DNA from: Chitinophagaceae bacterium
GTDB lineage: Bacteria > Bacteroidota > Bacteroidia > Chitinophagales > Chitinophagaceae
Assembly (NCBI GenBank): GCA_021323155.1
Contig: JAJTCI010000102.1
Span: 1 to 7,705 of the forward strand
Direction of reading: 5' to 3'
Length of the DNA: 7,705 nucleotides
In this document: one piece after another, positions 1-6,181 of the stretch
How the letters are laid out: the number at the start of each line of letters is the position of its first letter
Position numbering within the stretch: the stretch's first letter is position 1
Translations under genes and position numbers: made by a program
Notes under the pieces: generated by a model
Told to the model about the DNA's origin: nothing
Seen by the model: the letters and a program-made list of their open reading frames with translations, nothing else
Database searches by the model: none

Positions 1-1929
1 TTTCATCCATGGGAAGAAAAGAACTGGAACGAGAGCATTTCCTATATCAAAGATGGGATCACGCGCTACAGCAGCTGGCTCGGTGATTACCCGTATTCGA
101 TCGCGACGGCGGTGAGTGGTGATGAAAACGAAGTGAGTGGCGGTATGGAATATCCTACCATCACCCTGATCACGCTGGCGGAAGGCGGGCAGGAACTGGA
201 CATCACTATTGTTCATGAACTTGGCCACAACTGGTTCTATGGTGTACTGGCGAGCAATGAAAGAAAGCATGCCTGGCTGGACGAGGGTATGAACACCTAC
301 TACCAGAACCGCTATGAAAAAGAGAAGTATGGCAACTACTCGCTCGTGGAAACTACCGCGGGTATGCTGTCAAGAAATAAGACGCCGGATGACGCGCTTG
401 AATCCCTGCTTCACGCGATGTTCAGGATGTACCGTGACCAGCCTATAGAAACACCGGCGGACGAATTCAGCTTTTCCAACTACGGCATGATCGTATATAT
501 GAAGGCGAGTATCTGGATGAAGAAGCTGGAAGATGAACTCGGGACCCCGATGTTTGACAGCGTGATGCGGGCCTACTTCAGGGAATGGGGGTTCAGGCAT
601 CCCTACCCCGAAGACTTTAAGAACACCGTTGAAAAACACTCGGGCAAATCTATCGAACCCTTGTATAACCTGCTGTTCAAAACGGGACCGCTTTCCATCC
701 CTCAAAAAAAAAGTCCTAAACTAAACGCCTTTTTCCCGCTGAACGGCACCACCCGGCACCAATTCATTTCAGTACTCCCGGCCTTGGGCGTGAACATGTA
801 TGATAAGCTGATGCTGGGTGCCATGGTCCACAATTACCAGTTGGCACTCTCCCGCGTTCGGTTTATGGCTGCACCACTATACGCCACCGGTAGCAAGAAA
901 CTGAATGGCATTGGCCAGCTTTCTTTCCACCAGTACTCACCTGGTAAGATCAATGAATGGTCATTGGGCATCAACGGCGCCACATTTTCCACCAACCAGG
1001 GCGTTGACAGCAACGGCGCGAAAGTATTTAGCGGGGTGAGCCGCCTTGTACCTGCTTTCCGTTTGCATTTGAAAAACCGGGATTACCGGTCACTTGCTCA
1101 TACCTGGCTTGACCTCAAAAGTTTCATCATCACTGAGCAAGGTTTCAATTATGTAGTAAAACAAAGCGAGGGTATCAGCTACCCGGAAGAAGGCGCCAGG
1201 AAAACACGATATGTTAACCAGCTTAGCCTGAATTCCGAAAATCACCGCGCATTGTATCCTTATCGTTACCAGTTGCAACTTCAGCAGGGAAAGGAATTCC
1301 TACGCGCCGCAGCTACTTTGCATTATTTCTTCAATTACGCGGTGGGCGGTGGAATGAATATGCGCGTGGCCGCTGTTAAGTTCGGGTACATCGGTGGAAA
1401 GACACCTGCAAAAGAAGCCAACACGTTAAACTACCAGCCCAAACTCACCGCCGTGCGTGGCAACGAGGATTATACTTACAGTAATTATTTTGTGGGCAGG
1501 AACGAATTCGAAGGCGCTGCTTCGCAACAGATCATGGAGCGGGATGGGAACCTGAAAATACGGACCGACATCTTCCAGGACCTGCAGGGAAGATCGGACG
1601 ACTGGATCGCGGCAGTGAACCTGAGCACCACCATTCCAAAAAAGTTATTGCCCATACCGGTACCGCTTAAAGTATTTGCCGACGCCGGCACTTATGCAGA
1701 CGCCTGGAAAAAAGAAGCTTCAGTGAGCCGGTTCCTTTACGTAGCGGGTCTCCAGTTGTCATTATTCCACGACCTCCTGAACGTATACGCGCCGCTTATA
1801 TACAGCAGGGAATTCAGCAACAGTCTCAAGACAGTGCCGGAGGAAAACAAACTACTTCGTAAGATCTCGTTCAGCATCAATATTCAAAATTTCAGCCTGA
1901 GGAAAATAGCGCCTGACCTTCCATTATAG
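1..1929 (+). CDS. M1-family zinc metallopeptidase, 5'-truncated, with barrel-like C-terminal region
   Basis: Zinc aminopeptidase of the M1 (gluzincin) family, expected to remove N-terminal residues from peptides. The frame is open from base 1, so the N-terminus lies outside the window; an internal ATG at 112 is not the true start, because the codons before it read as ordinary M1 sequence. Seen directly: the exopeptidase motif GGMEYP (139-156), the zinc site HELGH (214-228), and the third zinc ligand Glu in WLDEG (283-285), exactly 18 residues after the second His. The probable catalytic Tyr is in VYMKAS (496-498). The peptidase part ends near 690. The remaining 400 or so residues are not the usual M1 HEAT-like domain. 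They show alternating aromatic/polar stretches, Gly-rich turns and a motif like PLYATGSKKLNG, which resemble an outer-membrane beta-barrel; this is inference. The stop is one base before the next gene, suggesting co-transcription. Confidence 0.9.
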   Translation, partial: FHPWEEKNWNESISYIKDGITRYSSWLGDYPYSIATAVSGDENEVSGGMEYPTITLITLAEGGQELDITIVHELGHNWFYGVLASNERKHAWLDEGMNTYYQNRYEKEKYGNYSLVETTAGMLSRNKTPDDALESLLHAMFRMYRDQPIETPADEFSFSNYGMIVYMKASIWMKKLEDELGTPMFDSVMRAYFREWGFRHPYPEDFKNTVEKHSGKSIEPLYNLLFKTGPLSIPQKKSPKLNAFFPLNGTTRHQFISVLPALGVNMYDKLMLGAMVHNYQLALSRVRFMAAPLYATGSKKLNGIGQLSFHQYSPGKINEWSLGINGATFSTNQGVDSNGAKVFSGVSRLVPAFRLHLKNRDYRSLAHTWLDLKSFIITEQGFNYVVKQSEGISYPEEGARKTRYVNQLSLNSENHRALYPYRYQLQLQQGKEFLRAAATLHYFFNYAVGGGMNMRVAAVKFGYIGGKTPAKEANTLNYQPKLTAVRGNEDYTYSNYFVGRNEFEGAASQQIMERDGNLKIRTDIFQDLQGRSDDWIAAVNLSTTIPKKLLPIPVPLKVFADAGTYADAWKKEASVSRFLYVAGLQLSLFHDLLNVYAPLIYSREFSNSLKTVPEENKLLRKISFSINIQNFSLRKIAPDLPL

Positions 1930-1930
1930 T

Positions 1931-2845
1931 ATGCCGTCCCAGATAGAAATACTTCCGTGTGATAAGATAGATCGCGATAAATGGGATGCCTGTGTTCGCG
2001 GGGCCGACAACGGCCTGGTGTATTCACGATACGCTTACCTGGACCATATGTGCGACAAGTGGTATGGCGCAGTAATAGGAGATTACGACGCAGTCATGGC
2101 CTTACCGTGGCGAAGAAAATTCGGGATAAGCTATATTTACCAGCCGGCATTCGTCCAGCAACTCGGCTTCATTGGAAATGCCCTAGACGAGGTTGAAATA
2201 CTCAACACCGTTACATCCATTACAAGGTATGGCAACCTGCTACTCAATTACGGTAATACAGAGATCGCATTGCGCCTGGCGGCCGCGCGCAAAACAAATT
2301 TCGTCATCAATCTTGCCACGTCCTACGGGATGATCGCTGCGGATTACAGCAAAGACCTTACGGCAAACCTGAGGAAAGCAACAAGAGACAACGAGCTACA
2401 GGTATCAAACCAGGAGAACATCGACCTGGCCATTTCAGTGTACCGCGACACTTATCATCATCGCGTGCAAAGCCTGGTAAAGGATGATTATGCGCGTTTC
2501 CGGTTGTTGTGCGGAGACCTTTTCCGTTCACAGATGTGCTTTACCCGGGAAGTACGGGACCAGGCCAGCCGGTTACTTGCTATCGGGCTCTTTGTTAAAG
2601 ATGAAAAGCGCATCTACAACCTGATGAACACAACCACGGAGGCTGGCCGTGCGCGTGAAGCGAATCATTTTTTACTGGATGCAGTGATCCGGGAATTTGC
2701 CGGGCAAAGACTGTTGTTCGATTTTGAAGGATCTGATCTCCCTGGCGTAAAAAGTTTCTATATGAAATTCGGTGCGCAGCAGCAGCCGTATTTCCTATAC
2801 CACTACAACCGGTTGCCGGTGCTGCTCAAGCTATTTAAGCGCTGA
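1931..2845 (+). CDS. FemAB/GNAT-like acyltransferase of unknown substrate
   Basis: A 304-residue protein resembling the Acetyltransf_6/FemAB-like branch of the GNAT fold. The best evidence is the C-terminal half: a strand-turn-strand with KDEKRIYNLMNTT (about residues 224-236), then a helix carrying AREANHFLLDAVIREFA. After these comes FDFEGSDLPGVKSFYMKFG (about 264-282), the pattern typical of this group (FDFEGS...GV..F...FG). There is no signal peptide or membrane segment, so it is probably cytoplasmic. Related families transfer amino acids or acyl groups onto peptidoglycan precursors or sugars, but nothing here identifies the substrate. The ATG at 1931 follows the upstream TAG by one base (TAGTATG), with no Shine-Dalgarno sequence, so translation is probably coupled to the M1 gene. 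The 3' end overlaps convergent ispD by 15 bases. I am confident it is a real gene, moderately confident in the fold, and do not know its function. Confidence 0.8.
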   Translation: MPSQIEILPCDKIDRDKWDACVRGADNGLVYSRYAYLDHMCDKWYGAVIGDYDAVMALPWRRKFGISYIYQPAFVQQLGFIGNALDEVEILNTVTSITRYGNLLLNYGNTEIALRLAAARKTNFVINLATSYGMIAADYSKDLTANLRKATRDNELQVSNQENIDLAISVYRDTYHHRVQSLVKDDYARFRLLCGDLFRSQMCFTREVRDQASRLLAIGLFVKDEKRIYNLMNTTTEAGRAREANHFLLDAVIREFAGQRLLFDFEGSDLPGVKSFYMKFGAQQQPYFLYHYNRLPVLLKLFKR

Positions 2846-3502
2846 ACGTTCGTTTAATACTGCAGCTGCGATTTGCAAATCGAACGGGCGCGTGATCTTA
2901 AGATTGGTGTACTCCCCTTCCACCAGGTGTACTGTTCCCCCCGACGCTTCTACCACCGTTGCTTCATCGGTGAAACGCGGATCATCATCAACGGCAAAAG
3001 CAGGCAGTATGATCTCGCTCCTGAATACCTGTGGTGTTTGAATGATGACAATATTATCGCGGTTGATCACTTTGTGTGAGCCATCTTCGTTCACCCGCAG
3101 ACTGTCATTCACGGCCACAGCGGGTATCGCCGATCCTTTCTCCTCGGCCTGCCGGTAACACCGGGCCAGGAGATCTTTGGTTACCAGGCAACGGACCGCG
3201 TCATGAATAAAAACAATGGATGGCTCTTTTACGTGCTGCAGCCCGTTCTTCACAGACTGGAACCTGGAAACTCCGCCATGTGTAAACACCACATCCCGGA
3301 ACCCGTTGCATATTTGCCGGGCCTGTGCCTCATGCGCTGCAGGAACCACGACGATAATGGTGATATTGTCAAAAGCCTCGGCAAAAGCGTTCACCGAGTG
3401 CCATAGTATCGCTTTACCGTTCACGGCAAGGAACTGCTTTGGTATGGCGCTGTCCATACGCGAACCTGACCCACCCGCGGCTATGATGGCGTATCTTTTC
3501 AC
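2831..3502 (-). CDS. ispD: 2-C-methyl-D-erythritol 4-phosphate cytidylyltransferase
   Basis: IspD couples CTP to methylerythritol 4-phosphate, the third step of the non-mevalonate (MEP) isoprenoid pathway, in the cytoplasm. At 223 residues it has normal family length and all main motifs in order. These are the nucleotide-binding loop AAGGSGSRM with PKQF (residues 8-24, Arg15 and Lys22 matching the CTP-contacting pair), IHDAVR (about 99-104), QTPQVF, FTDEATVVE, and the C-terminal NLKITRPFDL. One deviation is visible: the usual Pro after HDxxR is Cys here (codon at 3188-3190). The start is GTG, which overlaps the TGA of the upstream lipoprotein gene as GTGA; no better start exists without losing the nucleotide loop. 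It is the last gene of the rfaE1-lipoprotein-ispD operon. Its 3' end overlaps the convergent acyltransferase gene by 15 bases, and no terminator is evident. Confidence 0.96.
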   Translation of the reverse strand: MKRYAIIAAGGSGSRMDSAIPKQFLAVNGKAILWHSVNAFAEAFDNITIIVVVPAAHEAQARQICNGFRDVVFTHGGVSRFQSVKNGLQHVKEPSIVFIHDAVRCLVTKDLLARCYRQAEEKGSAIPAVAVNDSLRVNEDGSHKVINRDNIVIIQTPQVFRSEIILPAFAVDDDPRFTDEATVVEASGGTVHLVEGEYTNLKITRPFDLQIAAAVLNERSALK

Positions 3503-4215
3503 TGTACGATGAATTTAAATACCGGTTTGCCTTTTGAGGGATCAATATAGTTCGGATCTTTCAGGTCGCGGTACACAACATCACAATCCGGGAACCTCTT
3601 TCGCAACACCGCTTCTACAGAATCAGTGGAAACAGAATTTCTTAACGCATGGTTCAGCCGGAGATCGATCGACACAGGCATCGGGTTTTCCTCGAGTATT
3701 TTCAGCCAATCATTATCTCCGTCCGCAGACCACAATGCCCGTATGTCGTCCTGGTCGATCACTTCAATGAGTTCAAACAGGTTCATCGATGCAAGTGAGC
3801 TGGAATCTTTGTCCATCCTGGCTTTCGACGGTTCCTTATTGTAAAACAGCGCGAACTGTTTTTGTTCCCCTTTTATTTGCAGGCTATCCGCGCTAAGATC
3901 GAGTTTAATGAATCCTTCCGTTTTGCGACGCAGTTCTTTGTAGGCTTTGCTCTCCGTGAAAATAAATTGGATGTTCTCACCGATAGAAGCCGGCAACCCA
4001 TGCGCAGAATCCGTTAAGATCTTACCGTCCCGTTCCCAGCCGTAAAATGAAAACGCATTTGACGCATCGCCAGCTGTATGCTTGCCCGCGACACAGTATT
4101 GCAGGAAGGGCAGGCTATCCACCGCCTCCCATTTGGCCTTCGTGATATCAAAAGGCTTTTCATTGGTGCATGCAGCAGCAGCCGAAATAAGCAATATCAG
4201 CAACAGGTATCTCAG
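3499..4215 (-). CDS. Unrecognised lipoprotein between rfaE1 and ispD, probable CTG start
   Basis: I do not recognise this family. The protein begins with a lipoprotein signal: a hydrophobic run ending in SAAAAC, with the lipidated Cys at 4168-4170, followed by TNEKP. The mature part is about 220 soluble, charged residues with no further membrane segment and no motif I can name, so it should be a periplasm-facing or surface lipoprotein. Start choice: the only ATG/GTG/TTG codon ahead of the hydrophobic run is TTG at 4203, which leaves just 11 residues before the Cys and no positive charge. CTG at 4215 gives MRYLLLILLISAAAAC, a normal signal with Arg2, and overlaps the rfaE1 stop as CTGA, mirroring the GTGA overlap with ispD downstream. 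A stop codon lies two codons further upstream (4219-4221), so no longer start is possible. I favour CTG, by inference. The gene is certainly translated as part of the operon; its role is unknown. Confidence 0.78.
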   Translation of the reverse strand: MRYLLLILLISAAAACTNEKPFDITKAKWEAVDSLPFLQYCVAGKHTAGDASNAFSFYGWERDGKILTDSAHGLPASIGENIQFIFTESKAYKELRRKTEGFIKLDLSADSLQIKGEQKQFALFYNKEPSKARMDKDSSSLASMNLFELIEVIDQDDIRALWSADGDNDWLKILEENPMPVSIDLRLNHALRNSVSTDSVEAVLRKRFPDCDVVYRDLKDPNYIDPSKGKPVFKFIVQ

Positions 4216-5201
4216 CTTTCAAGGATTTTCCTGGCTTCGGTCAATAGTTTGTCTTTATCGATCGCGATGGTTCCTACCTCCTCGCAAACAAGGCCACCCG
4301 CGATATTGGCCCATTCCGCTGCCACGTGGATATCACGCGATGCGGCATATACAAGGGCGGCCACTGCTATCACGGTGTCGCCCGCGCCGCTGACGTCTGC
4401 AATGTTCCTGCGGTGAGAGGGAATGATCCGGCTGTCGCCATTGCTTTCGTAGAACATACCATGTTCAGACAAGGTGATGAGCGAGTGATCATGTTTCAAT
4501 GCCTGGTGCAGTTGCAGGTGTATATTGTTCAACAGGTCCGGCGTGATGTCCTCGAAGAGGAGGTTCAGTCCTTCCTTTACTTCCTTCAGGTTGGGCTTGA
4601 ATAGCGACACCCCCTTATAAGCGAAAAAGTTCTTGCGCTTGGGGTCCACCGCGGTAACAATGTCGTGTTGCCGGCACAGTTCGATCACCGACCGGATAAG
4701 CGGTTCCGTGAGCACGCCTTTGTTATAATCCTCCAGTATCACCACCTGTGGCTTGTGGGCTTCAACGAAGCTGGTGAAATGTTCCAGTAGTTCATTGGAA
4801 AGTTCTTCGTCCAGGTCTTTCACATACTCGGCATCCAGCCGCATCATTTGCTGGTTCCGGCTGATGATCCTCGTTTTATTGGTGGTGATCCTTTTTGATG
4901 AAGTGACCAGGTGGTCTGTATAGATGTTATTCCGCTTCAGCAGGTCGGCCAGTTCGCGGCCTTCTTCGTCCTGGCCGATCACGGAGAAAATAAACGTGGC
5001 AGCACCCAGGGAAGCCGCGTTCAGCGCTACGTTCCCCGCGCCACCGATCCGCAACTCCTTATTCTCAAGTGATACTACCGGTACGGGGGCCTCCGGGGAG
5101 ATGCGGTCTACCCTGCCCCACCAATAGGTGTCGAGCATGATATCGCCGATCACGGCGACCTTCAGCCCGGATATGCCTTCCAGTAGTTCTTCTGCATTCA
5201 T
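4212..5201 (-). CDS. rfaE1: D-glycero-beta-D-manno-heptose-7-phosphate kinase (RfaE1/HldA type)
   Basis: A PfkB/ribokinase-family kinase that phosphorylates D-glycero-D-manno-heptose 7-phosphate at C1, on the route to ADP-heptose for LPS inner core. Visible motifs: GDIMLDTYWWG (residues 19-29), the PfkB signature region GGAGNVALNAASLGA (53-67), and DVSGAGDT near the C-terminus, whose Asp (codon 4377-4379, residue 275) is the catalytic base. The 329 residues cover only the kinase. The adenylyltransferase half found in bifunctional HldE is absent, so a separate RfaE2/HldC should be encoded elsewhere. I chose ATG at 5201. The frame runs on to a TTG at 5225, but the eight added residues do not look like family sequence. 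It is the first gene of its operon and overlaps the lipoprotein start by 4 bases. Only about 50 bases separate it from the ompH-like terminator, so its promoter must be compact; TTTCTTTG (5230-5223, minus strand) is a weak -7 candidate. Confidence 0.93.
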   Translation of the reverse strand: MNAEELLEGISGLKVAVIGDIMLDTYWWGRVDRISPEAPVPVVSLENKELRIGGAGNVALNAASLGAATFIFSVIGQDEEGRELADLLKRNNIYTDHLVTSSKRITTNKTRIISRNQQMMRLDAEYVKDLDEELSNELLEHFTSFVEAHKPQVVILEDYNKGVLTEPLIRSVIELCRQHDIVTAVDPKRKNFFAYKGVSLFKPNLKEVKEGLNLLFEDITPDLLNNIHLQLHQALKHDHSLITLSEHGMFYESNGDSRIIPSHRRNIADVSGAGDTVIAVAALVYAASRDIHVAAEWANIAGGLVCEEVGTIAIDKDKLLTEARKILES

Positions 5202-5243
5202 GCAAACTGCGTTGATCCAGTGCAAAGAAAGGAGTATTGCCTT

Positions 5244-5271
5244 AAATAAAAAATCCCGCGAACCGCGGGAT
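5244..5271 (-). terminator. Rho-independent terminator after the OmpH-like gene
   Basis: Read on the minus strand, an 8-bp perfect GC-rich stem (arms 5264-5271 and 5253-5260) with a 3-base loop is followed directly by TTTTTTATTT. It begins 6 bases after the stop of the OmpH-like gene, so it should end that transcript and insulate rfaE1. On the plus strand the hairpin has no T tract after it. Confidence 0.9.
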
Positions 5272-5276
5272 CTGCA

Positions 5277-5891
5277 TTATTTGCTCTTCGCCTTGTATCG
5301 TTCGTTCAGGCCGTTCACCACGTCGCGGGTGACGTCGTACATGCTGTTCTTATAGTAGATGGGATCGTTGATCGTTCCATCGCTGTCACTCGCCAGTACA
5401 AAGGCGAATCCTTTCTCCTCGCTGTATTTCTTGAGGAATTCCTGGAGTTCCAGGTATATCTTCTGGCGGTACTTCAATATCTCGTTCTGCACTTCCACGT
5501 TCTGCACTTGCTGTTTGGTCTGCCATGCCTCTTTCAGTCCTTCCAGGTCCTGCTGGCGTTTCATCTTTTCATTATCGCTCAGCGAATGCTGCATCTGCAG
5601 GCTTTCATCCCATAACTTATTGTACTTATCGATCAACCCCTGCGATTCCCTTTTAAGTGCTTCTTCCTTCTCCCTCACCTTTTCACGTGCGATCCTGGAA
5701 AGGATGTAATTGTTCTCCACTGAGTCCATCTCAAAATAAGCGATGCGGAAGTTCTCTGCGTCATCACCCGGCCTGCTTTCATTCATTACCGCCGCGCTCA
5801 GCTGCGGAGCTTTCTTTTTAAAATAAAGGAAGAAAAGAGTACCTACGGCGATTACAAGAAAGATATTGATTATGAGTAAAGCATTTTTCAT
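5277..5891 (-). CDS. OmpH/Skp-family protein with N-terminal membrane segment
   Basis: OmpH/Skp proteins are chaperones that hold unfolded outer-membrane proteins in the periplasm. From ATG at 5891 (204 residues) there is a hydrophobic segment at residues 4-24, then KKK. Next comes the family's first strand, RIAYFEMDSVENNY (49-62). A long Lys/Glu/Gln-rich helix, likely the coiled-coil tentacles, covers about 65-160, and the second strand is FAFVLASDSDG, where the fold closes. This order is the OmpH pattern. No clear signal-peptidase site follows the hydrophobic stretch, so the protein may stay anchored. Start is uncertain: an in-frame ATG at 5942 adds 17 residues including Lys2, Arg3 and Lys11. 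I favour 5891 because the protein then begins directly with a signal-like sequence, but the charge balance discussed in the findings argues for the longer form. It is a single-gene unit with its own terminator. Confidence 0.85.
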   Translation of the reverse strand: MKNALLIINIFLVIAVGTLFFLYFKKKAPQLSAAVMNESRPGDDAENFRIAYFEMDSVENNYILSRIAREKVREKEEALKRESQGLIDKYNKLWDESLQMQHSLSDNEKMKRQQDLEGLKEAWQTKQQVQNVEVQNEILKYRQKIYLELQEFLKKYSEEKGFAFVLASDSDGTINDPIYYKNSMYDVTRDVVNGLNERYKAKSK

Positions 5892-5961
5892 CTGATGATC
5901 ATTTATTGCTTTTTGGCCAGAGGTAACGCCACCCCGTTTCATGCAATGGCATTTATTAAAA

Positions 5962-5990
5962 CGAAAATAAAAGCATCCTCGTAATACAAA
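5962..5990 (-). promoter_or_regulatory. Possible Bacteroidota-type promoter for the OmpH-like gene
   Basis: On the minus strand, TTTG (5990-5987) lies 17 bases before TATTTTCG (5969-5962). This matches the Bacteroidota TTTG / TAnnTTTG promoter pattern with one mismatch in the -7 box. Transcription would start near 5955, leaving roughly 13 bases to the ATG at 5942 or 64 bases to the ATG at 5891. Short AT-rich motifs arise by chance, so this is only a candidate. Confidence 0.3.
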
Positions 5991-6129
5991 GTGTTAAATA
6001 GCAATTATTAAGAGGGCGTTGGGACCGTGCCGGCCGCTGTTTAATCGTGGAAACTCCGTTTGTTTTTCTCTGCGGCCGCCTTATCATTTTGTGCGCCAAC
6101 ACGGCAAAGATTGATGTTTGACTACCGAC

Positions 6130-6159
6130 AAAAAAAAGCAGGAGGTGAACCTCCTGCTT
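6130..6159 (-). terminator. Rho-independent terminator after rpoC
   Basis: On the minus strand the arms 6149-6159 and 6136-6146 form an 11-bp perfect inverted repeat (core GCAGGAGG/CCTCCTGC) around a tight central loop. It is followed by a run of T residues (complement of the eight A at 6130-6137). It lies 22 bases past the rpoC stop and should end the rpoB-rpoC transcript. The plus strand has no T tract on the other side, so termination is one-directional. Confidence 0.93.
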
Positions 6160-6181
6160 CCATATTAAATAATCCGCTTAT

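Larger units (their letters stand above)
5943..6181. other. Intergenic region between rpoC and the OmpH-like gene
   Basis: This stretch of 239 bases has no convincing gene; the only long plus-strand frame (6060-6302) runs into rpoC antisense and looks like a shadow. It holds the rpoC terminator at its right end and a candidate promoter at its left. The middle (about 6005-6125) mixes GC-rich blocks, such as GCCGGCCGC at 6029-6037 and GCGGCCGC at 6072-6079, with AT-rich runs. A 7-bp inverted repeat (6031-6037 with 6072-6078) is present but is too short and too far apart to interpret. I see no RNA gene or riboswitch that I can support. Confidence 0.6.

Noticed and set aside
2869..2882. A 14-base perfect palindrome, CGATTTGCAAATCG, as a possible operator
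   Set aside because: It lies inside the ispD coding region near its 3' end, and one such palindrome is about what chance gives in a window of this length. There is no T tract, so it is not a terminator either.
5202..5225. TTG at 5225 as the start of rfaE1
   Set aside because: The eight extra residues (including Trp and Cys) do not resemble the family N-terminus, and an ATG at 5201 gives a normal start just ahead of the first strand.
5359..5709. A 116-codon Ser/Phe/Cys-rich open frame on the plus strand
   Set aside because: It is the antisense image of the Lys/Glu-rich coiled coil of the OmpH-like gene, which automatically produces a long Ser/Phe/Leu-rich frame.
6029..6079. GC-rich inverted repeat blocks (GCCGGCCGC and GCGGCCGC) as a structured RNA or cruciform
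   Set aside because: Only 7 bases pair, over a loop of more than 30 bases, and flanking bases do not extend the stem.
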